34,964 nt of DNA, from positions 1 through 34,964 of the forward strand of contig JAMOBJ010000035.1 of the NCBI GenBank assembly GCA_039908095.1, written 5' to 3'. The translations under genes and the position numbers were made by a program. Shown in pieces: positions 14,875 to 21,827 of this stretch (the first letter of the stretch is position 1; the number at the start of each line of letters is the position of its first letter). Source of the DNA: Nitrospirae bacterium YQR-1. Its GTDB lineage: Bacteria > Nitrospirota > Thermodesulfovibrionia > Thermodesulfovibrionales > Magnetobacteriaceae. The notes beneath the pieces were generated by a model. It was given only the letters and a program-made list of their open reading frames with translations, searched no databases and was not told where the DNA came from.

Positions 14875-16716
14875 ATGAAAAACTGTAAACTATTAAAGAT
14901 TGCCTTATCAGTGTTTGTATTTATTTTTATACAAAATGTATTGCCTGCAGTTGCAGCTGACTTGAAGATTACAGGATTTGATAGTTTTGAGAGTGAAGTG
15001 AGTGCGACATCTAAATCAGAAAAGAAAATCTCTGACGAACCAGTTAAAACAAAATCAGATGACTCCAAACTTTCAATTATAAAAATAAAAATCATGGGAG
15101 AGGGCTTTAGCCCTGTACCTAATGAAAATATCGTTACTATTGGAAATAAACTTATTCCTGTAATACTATCTGATAACACTACTATTTTTTCAGTTTTACC
15201 ATCCGATATTTTTCCTGGAAAATACCAACTTATAGTTGAAGTTAACGGACAAAGAGCATCTTATGATGTCGAAATAAAAAAGACCTCAGGTGTTGCAATG
15301 AAAAATCTGGATGATAAAGACACTAGATTTATAACTTCTACCGATATCTCTACAGAATTGACTCAAATAATAACATACTGGGCACAGCGCAGAAATATAA
15401 ATTCATCTTTCCAGCCATGGAAGAAATTGAAACCACAATGTTCCGGCTTTAATAGCAACAACCCTTTAAAAATCACATTACTAAAACTGACCCGTCCAAA
15501 TTATCCAATGAAACAAACAGAATCAAGTGAGGCAGATGAATATTTTAGACTCATAGAATCAGAAAAAGATGTTACTGATATAACTAAGGGTGAGGATTTA
15601 GCGCTGGCTATTTTTGTTGAAGGAAACCGCAAACTGATTAATAACTTTGAAATAGGAGCACGCTTTGTAGATGATAATAATAATCCTATAAATATTGGCA
15701 AGGAAATAATCAAAACACATAAAATCGGAGATGCCGATGAAACATCAGATTGCTTTCAGGCACTCTTATTTACAGAATTCCAGTTTCCTTATGAAACACA
15801 GGCTAACAAAAGCAAACTTAACATTTGGGTGAAATCATTTAATAACAATAAAGTTGTGATTAGTGAAAGCAGGCAGCTTAGCTTATTGGAACCGTCTAAT
15901 ATAGAAGCCTACCCCATAAGACTATTTGGGTTCACCAAAAGCCTTTTTTCAGATATTACAAGTAAAGGAACTTACTATTACGAAACGTCTGAGAAAAGAA
16001 ATTTTTTACCCGGTCAGTACATAACTTTTCTGAATGATTTTGCGATTTTTGGCCTTAAAAAAGGACAAAAAGAGGAATTTGAATGTTCTTTTGAGATAGT
16101 GAAAGACGGCAAGATCAGCCTAAGTTATCTATTAACAGGTGAGGTTGAAAAAAATTGCTATAATGTTTTATGTGAAAAAGGAGTAACATTACCTGATAAT
16201 ATAACTCCGGGTGAATATCAACTCAAATCCAGAATAAAGCTTAAAAATACTAATAGAACAATAGAGAGTAAGCCTTTTGACTTCACAATAGATTCATACA
16301 AACCATCAATAGAAGCATATACGTGGATAGCTGAACCTATAAATACGGAAATAAATGTAAAAAAAGAAGCACAAAGGAATATTCTTATGTATAGAGCATT
16401 GCCTGTGATTAGAAAAGATCAGAGAATAGCATTTGTTACTTATTTTACAACTGCTGGTTTCCCTGTATTTAAGGATAAAAAGCATGCTATAAGATATGAA
16501 ATTAAAATACAGGATGTTAGAAAGAATATAACAGCAACTCGTGGGTCTAAAGATATTAACGTAAGAGAATATGAAAATGTAAATGGAGATATCTTGTTAT
16601 ACTTGACGGCGCCTCCTATGCCGAAAGATTTTGTTCCTGGGCCGATAAGCTATACGATTAATTTATATATAGACGACACATTGGTCTCGGCTCGTAACGG
16701 AGCAATACTTAAATAA
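14875..16716 (+). CDS. large exported protein with an IPT/TIG-like domain (third gene of cassette)
   Basis: 613 residues. A signal peptide is clear (about 1-27, ending LPAVAA). A Lys/Ser/Glu-rich stretch (about 40-65) precedes a segment at about 66-135 resembling an IPT/TIG immunoglobulin-like fold (IKIMGEGFSP, then PGKYQLIVEVNGQRASYDVEI). The rest is beta-rich, with several strand pairs like those of extracellular Ig or carbohydrate-binding modules. No catalytic motif is seen. It starts 20 nt after the protease/FGE gene with GGAGGGG at good spacing, so it shares their operon. With its partners it may form a surface complex. It is AT-rich like the two preceding genes. The name rests on fold impression only. 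Confidence 0.78.
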   Translation: MKNCKLLKIALSVFVFIFIQNVLPAVAADLKITGFDSFESEVSATSKSEKKISDEPVKTKSDDSKLSIIKIKIMGEGFSPVPNENIVTIGNKLIPVILSDNTTIFSVLPSDIFPGKYQLIVEVNGQRASYDVEIKKTSGVAMKNLDDKDTRFITSTDISTELTQIITYWAQRRNINSSFQPWKKLKPQCSGFNSNNPLKITLLKLTRPNYPMKQTESSEADEYFRLIESEKDVTDITKGEDLALAIFVEGNRKLINNFEIGARFVDDNNNPINIGKEIIKTHKIGDADETSDCFQALLFTEFQFPYETQANKSKLNIWVKSFNNNKVVISESRQLSLLEPSNIEAYPIRLFGFTKSLFSDITSKGTYYYETSEKRNFLPGQYITFLNDFAIFGLKKGQKEEFECSFEIVKDGKISLSYLLTGEVEKNCYNVLCEKGVTLPDNITPGEYQLKSRIKLKNTNRTIESKPFDFTIDSYKPSIEAYTWIAEPINTEINVKKEAQRNILMYRALPVIRKDQRIAFVTYFTTAGFPVFKDKKHAIRYEIKIQDVRKNITATRGSKDINVREYENVNGDILLYLTAPPMPKDFVPGPISYTINLYIDDTLVSARNGAILK

Positions 16717-17286
16717 TGGGAACATTTGCATAAAATACAATTGCCTCTGTCGGCAGATAAGACTTTATCCTAAAAACGGCAGCAAGTTGGTCACAGCAGC
16801 ATGGCGTTGTTTCAGGAGGGAGTAGGTATATTATTTTTTGATATAACAACGTTGTATTTTGAATCGTTTTCACATTATACTGAACTGATACCAAGTAGCA
16901 GTCAAAAGAGTAACGAGGCGGCTGGGAGAAAGCAACACCTCCCATCATAGGGGATTCCCCTTTTTAGGGGAGACGTCAAGGAGCTTTCGACGAAGCCAAC
17001 AAAGTTAATCGAATGAATGCAACTTGGTATGAGTTCAAAATGACAATCATTGAAAGACTGCTCAAGCCTCAGAATTACGCCGAATCAAAATGCCCTTTTA
17101 AGCTGACTATCGATGTCATCTTTCTACCACGCACTCTGGTGAAATATAAACAAAGGATACATTATAATACCAAATAAAATATTGTCATAAACCCAAAATT
17201 CTACATTTATTCAAAACCTCTCAAAGCTTTTGAACACAGTACTCCAAGCGTGGCTGTGAAAACTTCAATTTTAGCTTATTGCGTTG
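16717..17286. other. 570-bp intergenic region holding repeat copy 2
   Basis: Apart from the repeat at 16888-17030, nothing firm is seen. A 45-codon frame starts at ATG 17040 directly after the repeat (MTIIERLLKPQNYAESKCPF to TAA 17175-17177). It has no Shine-Dalgarno sequence and I do not call it. The E. coli thrS operon continues from infC into rpmI-rplT; neither gene is here. No strong terminator was found for the convergent transcripts unless the repeat itself serves. Confidence 0.5.
16888..17030. repeat. structured intergenic repeat, copy 2 (MITE-like)
   Basis: A 143-bp element almost identical to the copy at 4166-4306. It has the same perfect 9-bp ends ATACCAAGT/ACTTGGTAT and the same left segment AGCAGTCAAAAGAGTAACGA. 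The core is again CTCCC...AGGGGATTCCCCT...AGGGGAG, and the right arm GCCAACAAAGTTAATCGAAT is identical. Differences cluster in the stem core. Both copies are preceded by CTG and followed by GA. Confidence 0.85.
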
Positions 17287-17781
17287 TTATTTAGGTGCTA
17301 CAACCATAATTATACTTTTGCCGTCGAGCTTGGGTTTAACCTCTATGTTGTAGCTGCCCTGAAGCTTTTCGATGATATTGTCAAAAATAGCCATGCCATG
17401 CTCAGGCCTTATTATTTCCCTGCCTCTGAAATACATTGATACCTTAGCCTTATCACCATCAGCTAAAAATCCTAACATCTGTCTGACCTTTCTGTCTAAA
17501 TCATGCTCTGAGATGCGTGGTCTGATTTTTACCTCTTTAACATCCGCAGTCTTTCTGTGGGAGTGCTTTTTACTTATTTGGTACTTGTACTTACCAAAGT
17601 CCATGATACGGCATACCGGCGGGTTTGCCCCGGGGGCTACCTCCACTAAATCGAGCCCTTTTTCCCTAGCAGACTTTATTGCATCCTTTACCGGTACAAT
17701 CCCTAACTGCCCCCCCTCAACATCAATCAACCTTATCTGTGGTGATTTAATCTGCTCGTTTACTTTAACCTTGTTGTTTAT
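17287..17781 (-). CDS. infC: translation initiation factor IF-3, probable AUA start
   Basis: IF-3 binds the 30S subunit, prevents early 50S joining and proofreads the start codon. Homology extends upstream of the first canonical codon in the frame (TTG 17730): the codons before it read VNEQIKSPQIR, the normal IF-3 N-terminus leading into LIDVEGGQLGIVP. Between the Shine-Dalgarno sequence and TTG there is no ATG, GTG or TTG in frame. An ATA at 17779-17781 sits exactly 6 nt after GGAGG (17788-17792), giving 164 residues, close to the family norm. The linker is Lys-rich, and the C-terminal domain ends NIEVKPKLDGKSIIMVVAPK. The thrS stop is 11 nt upstream. In E. coli infC starts at AUU and is autoregulated through IF-3; the same logic is likely here. 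Confidence 0.93.
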   Translation of the reverse strand: MNNKVKVNEQIKSPQIRLIDVEGGQLGIVPVKDAIKSAREKGLDLVEVAPGANPPVCRIMDFGKYKYQISKKHSHRKTADVKEVKIRPRISEHDLDRKVRQMLGFLADGDKAKVSMYFRGREIIRPEHGMAIFDNIIEKLQGSYNIEVKPKLDGKSIIMVVAPK

Positions 17782-17787
17782 TGAACA

Positions 17788-17792
17788 CCTCC
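17788..17792 (-). promoter_or_regulatory. Shine-Dalgarno sequence fixing a non-canonical infC start
   Basis: GGAGG read on the minus strand directly follows the thrS stop codon (17793-17795) and precedes the ATA at 17779-17781 by 6 nt. No canonical start lies at a usable distance in the infC frame. Confidence 0.8.
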
Positions 17793-19682
17793 TTAGGTTT
17801 TGCCTTTTATCTCTTTAAGTAAAAAAGACAGAAAATCCTCTTTACTCAGAAACAATATATTTTCGCCATTCCTTTTTCTGACGGAAACACTCCCGCTCTC
17901 CGCCTCCTTATCCCCTATTATAACAGCATAAGGTATCTTTTTTACAGTTGATTGCCTCACCTTATAGTTAATTTTCTCATTGGCCGTGTCCTTTTCCACT
18001 CTGACGCCCTCAGCCCTTAAGTAAGTTGAAAGCTCACCGGCAAAAACTCCGTGCCTTTCCGATATGGTCAGCACCGATACCTGCACCGGAGCCAGCCACA
18101 GTGGAAACGCCCCGCCGTAGTGTTCTATCAACACGCCGAAGAACCTCTCAAGAGAGCCCATCAGTGCCCTGTGGATCATTATCGGCATATGCTGCAAATC
18201 ATCAGCACCTCTGTAGGATATATCAAATCTCTCAGGATTATTAAAGTCCACCTGGATAGTGCTGCACTGCCATTGCCTGCCCAGTGAATCCTTAACCTTT
18301 ATGTCTATCTTAGGCCCGTAAAACACCCCCTCACCGGGGTCAGTCTCATACTTTATCCCTGTAGTTTCAAGGGCATTTCTGAGGGCATTTGTTGAAATCT
18401 CCCAGTTGTGCTCTGTTCCTACAAACTTATCAGGTCTTGTTGACAGATACACATCATAGTCCTTAAAGCCAAATGTGTTGAGCACATAGATAGTGAAATT
18501 CAGCACTGTCAGTATTTCAGCTTCAATCTGCTCTGTAGTGCAAAATATATGGGCGTCGTCCTGCGTAAACCCACGTACCCGCATAAGGCCGTGAAGCACC
18601 CCTGAACGCTCATACCGGTAAACCGTGCCCAGTTCGGCATAGCGGACAGGCAGGTCTCTGTAACTTCTCAGAGCGCTCTTATAAATAGCCACATGAAACG
18701 GGCAATTCATTGGTTTAAGTTCAAAATCCACACCGTCTATGTCCATTGGAGCGTACATATTGTCTTTATAAAAGTCCAGATGGCCGCTTCTTTCCCACAA
18801 GTTAATGCGTGCTATGTGAGGGGTGTAGAGAAGTTTGTAATCGGCCTTTATATGCTCGTCTTTCCAAAAATCCTCTATGGTTTTCCTTATAATTGCGCCA
18901 TTTGGGTGCCAAAGAATCAGCCCTGAACCTATCTCCTCATTTATACTAAAAAGGTCGAGCTCTCTACCAAGCCGCCTGTGGTCACGCTTTTTAACCTCCT
19001 CAAGGAAATCGAGATAATTTTTAAGCTCCTCTGCCTTCGCAAATGATGTGCCATACAGCCGCTGGAGCATTTTATTTTTCTCGTCACCGCGCCAATAAGC
19101 GCCGGCAGTTTTCAATAGTTTAAAGGCACTTATATAACCTGTTGACGGTACGTGTGGACCACGGCATAAATCAGTAAAACCACCCTCCTCATATACACTA
19201 ACCTCATCGCCCTCAAGCGCCTCTATTATTTCCACCTTGTAGGGTTCGCCCAGATTCCTGAAAAAATCTATTGCATCAGATTTTTTCATAATTTTACGGA
19301 CAAACAGGGTGTTACGCCTTATTATTTCCGACATTTTCTTTTCGATTTTTGTAAGATCATCCTCGCCTATAGGCCTCTCAGTATCAAAATCGTAGTAAAA
19401 CCCCTCATCTGTTGCAGGCCCTATAGTTACCTTCACATCGGGGAAAAGTTCTTTTACGGCATGAGCCATTATATGGGAGGCACTGTGGCGGTTTATCCTC
19501 AAGCCCTCTGTGCTCTCTGCCTGTACAGCAATCAACTCCGAGGATTCATCAATATTCTTTATTTCATTTACATCTATTAATTCAGAGCCAACTTTAAAGA
19601 CAAGTGTTTTGCTCTTCTTTGCCCTTTTTAAAATATCCTCCCTGCTAAGCAGCAGCTCTTCACCTTCAGTTATAAGTTTAAT
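17793..19682 (-). CDS. thrS: threonine-tRNA ligase, probable AUU start
   Basis: Charges tRNA-Thr. The first canonical codon (TTG 19535) would cut off the TGS domain. Upstream codons continue in frame for 49 residues (KLITEGEELLLSREDILKRA, then a stretch like the TGS strands VFKVGSELIDV) to an in-frame TAA at 19686-19688. The only well-placed start is ATT 19680-19682, 6 nt after GGAGG. That gives 629 residues, normal for ThrRS. The editing domain has HSASH (H66, H70) and CRGPH (C173, H177). The catalytic core includes MNCPFH, with zinc ligand C327, and the class II motifs. The anticodon domain ends before KGKT. It is followed by infC after 11 nt, as in the E. coli thrS-infC order. Confidence 0.93.
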   Translation of the reverse strand: MKLITEGEELLLSREDILKRAKKSKTLVFKVGSELIDVNEIKNIDESSELIAVQAESTEGLRINRHSASHIMAHAVKELFPDVKVTIGPATDEGFYYDFDTERPIGEDDLTKIEKKMSEIIRRNTLFVRKIMKKSDAIDFFRNLGEPYKVEIIEALEGDEVSVYEEGGFTDLCRGPHVPSTGYISAFKLLKTAGAYWRGDEKNKMLQRLYGTSFAKAEELKNYLDFLEEVKKRDHRRLGRELDLFSINEEIGSGLILWHPNGAIIRKTIEDFWKDEHIKADYKLLYTPHIARINLWERSGHLDFYKDNMYAPMDIDGVDFELKPMNCPFHVAIYKSALRSYRDLPVRYAELGTVYRYERSGVLHGLMRVRGFTQDDAHIFCTTEQIEAEILTVLNFTIYVLNTFGFKDYDVYLSTRPDKFVGTEHNWEISTNALRNALETTGIKYETDPGEGVFYGPKIDIKVKDSLGRQWQCSTIQVDFNNPERFDISYRGADDLQHMPIMIHRALMGSLERFFGVLIEHYGGAFPLWLAPVQVSVLTISERHGVFAGELSTYLRAEGVRVEKDTANEKINYKVRQSTVKKIPYAVIIGDKEAESGSVSVRKRNGENILFLSKEDFLSFLLKEIKGKT

Positions 19683-19688
19683 ACCTTA

Positions 19689-19693
19689 CCTCC
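19689..19693 (-). promoter_or_regulatory. Shine-Dalgarno sequence fixing a non-canonical thrS start
   Basis: GGAGG on the minus strand lies 6 nt before ATT 19680-19682. The in-frame TAA at 19686-19688 falls between them, so no longer start is possible. CTG codons at 19653-19658 are the only other conceivable starts upstream of TTG 19535. Confidence 0.75.
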
Positions 19694-19830
19694 ATATATT
19701 TACTTGTATTGATAATAACTTATTTATTTACACTATTTCAATAATCTTTTTTGCATTGATTCTACTATAATGAAATGCAAAATAACGTTCCGATCGGAAG
19801 CCCGTTATATGGGCATTTGAGGGCTATTGC

Positions 19831-19851
19831 CAAGTAGCAGTCAAAAGAGTA
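19831..19851. repeat. left-end fragment of the structured repeat
   Basis: CAAGTAGCAGTCAAAAGAGT matches positions about 5-24 of the left end of copies 1 and 2 exactly, but then stops where copy 3 begins. It looks like a remnant of one element broken by another, or of an end exchange. Confidence 0.6.
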
Positions 19852-19993
19852 ATTCCAATTCTAACTCAAAAGTAAACGCAGGCGGCAAGGAACAAGCGAC
19901 GCCTCCCCTTACAGGGGATTCCCCTTTTAGGGGAGACGCCCCGGAGCTTGTGACAAAGTCAACAAAGTTAAACAAATGAATTAGAATTGGAAT
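19852..19993. repeat. structured intergenic repeat, copy 3 (diverged ends)
   Basis: A 142-bp element with the same layout and core as copies 1 and 2 (GGCGGCAAGGAACAAGCGAC, CTCCCCTTACAGGGGATTCC, AGGGGAGACG, CAACAAAGTTAA). Its ends are different: ATTCCAATTCTAA (19852-19864) and TTAGAATTGGAAT (19981-19993), a perfect 13-bp inverted repeat. It lies between thrS and the frames downstream of rplQ. Confidence 0.8.
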
Positions 19994-20024
19994 AAGTCAC
20001 CAAGACCACCTGTTCTCATCGGCA

Positions 20025-20156
20025 CTAATGCACCGGCACGGCCACGGCATAACACTGAGTTTCAAAGAATTTAACCGGTATAAAAAATGATATAAAAGCT
20101 ATAGTCACTATAAGCAAAATATGTACTTTACTTATTGATATTGATGTACAAAACAC
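20025..20156 (-). CDS. possible small membrane protein, 43 residues
   Basis: A GTG-started frame begins 5 nt after the stop of the candidate selenoprotein. It encodes a hydrophobic segment (HILLIVTIAFISFFIPVKFF) and a short tail ending AVAVPVH. AGGAG lies only 2 nt before the GTG, which is too close, so initiation would be poor unless coupled. I recognise no family. A chance frame in AT-rich DNA is equally possible. Confidence 0.22.
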   Translation of the reverse strand: MFCTSISISKVHILLIVTIAFISFFIPVKFFETQCYAVAVPVH

Positions 20157-20161
20157 TGCTC

Positions 20162-20329
20162 CTATTCTTTCATATCTTTTTTATCGCTTTCCTGTTTGTA
20201 CTTAGTTTCAGGAGAACACGTCTCCTTGAAGTTGGTAGCTCAGGTTCTTATCCCAAATTTAGGGAAAATAAAAACCTGAAGAACTATCCAGAGTATCAAA
20301 AAACCTAATAACAGCAGTACATCATTCAT
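20162..20329 (-). CDS. candidate small membrane selenoprotein with in-frame UGA
   Basis: The frame starts at ATG 20327-20329, sharing its A with the rplQ stop (TAATG), with AAGGA about 9 nt upstream inside rplQ. Residues 1-22 form a membrane helix (VLLLLGFLILWIVLQVFIF), then PKFGIRT. Codon 30 is TGA (20240-20242). The same frame stays open for 25 more codons, with a hydrophilic coding-like sequence ATNFKETCSPETKYKQESDK and a TAG end. Reading TGA as selenocysteine gives 55 residues with U30 and C38, a possible redox pair beside the membrane. A SECIS-like hairpin lies at 20207-20230. The alternative is a 29-residue peptide ending at TGA, or a decayed gene. The gene is translationally coupled to the ribosomal operon. 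Confidence 0.55.
20207..20230 (-). promoter_or_regulatory. candidate bacterial SECIS stem-loop
   Basis: On the minus strand TTCA-A-GGAGA pairs with TCTCC-TGAA, nine base pairs with one bulged A, around the loop CGTGT. The loop begins 20 nt after the in-frame TGA. The bacterial SECIS consensus asks for a short stem, a loop of 3-14 nt with a G in its first two positions, and about 16-37 nt between UGA and loop; all three are met. There is no T-run after it, so it is not a terminator. Confidence 0.5.
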
Positions 20330-20727
20330 TATTTCTTTTCCTTTTGCGGTTCAGAAGGCTTCTTTACACTTTCGTAATCAACAAACTCAATGACAGCCAT
20401 CTCCGCCTGATCTTTCAAACGCCGCCGTGTCCTTATGATTCTCACATAGCCGCCGTTTCTTGAGCCAAAGCGCGGAGCTATGTCGGAAAACAACTTTGCA
20501 ACCGTCTTACGGCATGGCACATCTGAAAATGCCAGACGTTTTGCATGTAAATCTCCCCGTTTTCCCAGAGTCACCATCTTTTCAGCCATGCCCTTTATAG
20601 CCTTAGCTTTCGTAATTGTCGTCTCTATTCTCTCATACTCAATCAGCGCAACCATCAGGCTTCTGAACAATGCCTTGCGCTGATTTGCGGTTCTGTTAAA
20701 ATGCCTTGCCGCTATTTTGTGTCGCAT
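20329..20727 (-). CDS. rplQ: 50S ribosomal protein L17
   Basis: 132 residues from ATG 20727 (MRHKIAARHFNRTANQRKAL). GGAGGG lies 5 nt upstream; a GTG three bases earlier is rejected. The family block LMVALIEYERIETTITKAKA is intact, and the charged C-terminus (EPQKEKK) is variable in the family. L17 sits near the exit tunnel of the large subunit. It is the last ribosomal gene of the operon, 2 nt after rpoA, and its TAA overlaps the start of the candidate selenoprotein frame. Confidence 0.95.
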   Translation of the reverse strand: MRHKIAARHFNRTANQRKALFRSLMVALIEYERIETTITKAKAIKGMAEKMVTLGKRGDLHAKRLAFSDVPCRKTVAKLFSDIAPRFGSRNGGYVRIIRTRRRLKDQAEMAVIEFVDYESVKKPSEPQKEKK

Positions 20728-20729
20728 CA

Positions 20730-21812
20730 CTACCCTCCGTTTTTAGCCGCTAATTCCTTTCTTACCATATCCATATCTATTTTCATGTTAAAATCCAATC
20801 CCATGTTCAAAAGCACTTCCCTTATTTCATCCAGTGATTTCTTGCCAAAATTCTTCATCTTCAGCATATCGTGGTCACTTCTCTGGACAAGGTCATAGAT
20901 ATACTTCACATCTGCATTCTTTAAACAATTCTGGCTCCTTACGGAAAACTCAAGTTCATCAACCGTCTTGACAAGATTTTTGTTAAAGTCTTTCGTGCCG
21001 GAAGCTGCGGGCTGCTCTATGTGCTGAAATACAGCAACAGGTTCAACCTCCTGCTCCAGTCTCTCCGCCGCCGGCTCCTCAATCACCTCAGAGTCCGTTG
21101 AGTTGTTCCTGACTTCGTTAAAATTAAAATACCCCATATGTTTAGTTAAAATTGCAGTTGCCTTACCTACAGCCTCTTTTGGGCTCAAACTGCCGTCTGT
21201 CCATATTTCAAGAATAAGCTTATCGTAATCGGTGGCTTTACCGACCCTTGTTTTTTCAACATTTAAAACCACCTTCTTTATAGGTGTAAACACTGCATCT
21301 ATCGCTATAACACCGATAGGAGCGCCTTCTTTCTTTAGATCCTCAGCTTGTTTATAACCTCTTCCTTTTTCGATTGTAAGCTCTGCAACAAACTCGGAAT
21401 CACTGTCAAGGGTTGCTATATGAGCATCCGGATTCAGAAGCTCCAGAGCGGAATCAGCCTCTATATCACCCGCAGTTACCAACCTCTTACCTGAAACATT
21501 TATCCTGGCTGTCAGCTCACCGTCTGTATGAAGTTTAAACCTTAATCTTTTAAGATTCAGAACAATCTCGACAACATCCTCTTTAACACCTTTTATCGTA
21601 GAGAACTCATGAAACACACCTTCTATTTTGACAGAAGTTATTGCAGCACCTTCAATTGATGAAAGTAATACCCTCCTGAGGGCACTCCCTATAGTTATGC
21701 CATAACCTCGTTCCAATGGTTCAGCTATCAATTTACCGTAAGTCTGTGTATATGTCTCCTCTTCGAGGTAAACATTTTCCGGCAGCTGAAAACCACTATT
21801 TTCAAGAAACAT
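20730..21812 (-). CDS. rpoA: DNA-directed RNA polymerase subunit alpha
   Basis: 360 residues from ATG 21812 (MFLENSGFQL), which has GGAGG 4 nt upstream; ATG 21827 directly after the rpsD stop would add five. The N-terminal assembly domain has the ERGYGITIGSALRRVLLSS block. The C-terminal domain (about 282-345) has FSVRSQNCLKNADV, with the DNA-contacting Arg at about 292, and KNFGKKSLDEIREVL. The linker between domains (about 235-280) is longer than the usual roughly 15-20 residues and is Glu/Pro-rich. The position rpsD-rpoA-rplQ is the normal alpha-operon order. Confidence 0.95.
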   Translation of the reverse strand: MFLENSGFQLPENVYLEEETYTQTYGKLIAEPLERGYGITIGSALRRVLLSSIEGAAITSVKIEGVFHEFSTIKGVKEDVVEIVLNLKRLRFKLHTDGELTARINVSGKRLVTAGDIEADSALELLNPDAHIATLDSDSEFVAELTIEKGRGYKQAEDLKKEGAPIGVIAIDAVFTPIKKVVLNVEKTRVGKATDYDKLILEIWTDGSLSPKEAVGKATAILTKHMGYFNFNEVRNNSTDSEVIEEPAAERLEQEVEPVAVFQHIEQPAASGTKDFNKNLVKTVDELEFSVRSQNCLKNADVKYIYDLVQRSDHDMLKMKNFGKKSLDEIREVLLNMGLDFNMKIDMDMVRKELAAKNGG

Positions 21813-21827
21813 ATTGCCTCCGTTCAT

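Larger units (their letters stand above)
19694..20024. other. intergenic region between thrS and the small membrane-protein frames, holding repeat copy 3
   Basis: 19694-19830 is AT-rich leader DNA upstream of thrS and probably holds its promoter. TAGAAT on the minus strand near 19758-19763 could be a -10, but no good -35 is spaced to it. The repeat and a repeat-end fragment fill 19831-19993. Nothing else is recognised. Confidence 0.4.

Noticed and set aside
16709..16948. A 79-codon minus-strand frame
   Set aside because: It runs through repeat copy 2 and has no ribosome-binding site or family resemblance.
17040..17177. A 45-codon plus-strand frame just after repeat copy 2
   Set aside because: No Shine-Dalgarno sequence, no recognised motif, and repeat-flanking DNA; judged a chance frame.
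20207..20230. The hairpin after rplQ as a transcription terminator
   Set aside because: No T-run follows it on either strand, and it lies inside an open frame at SECIS distance from a TGA.
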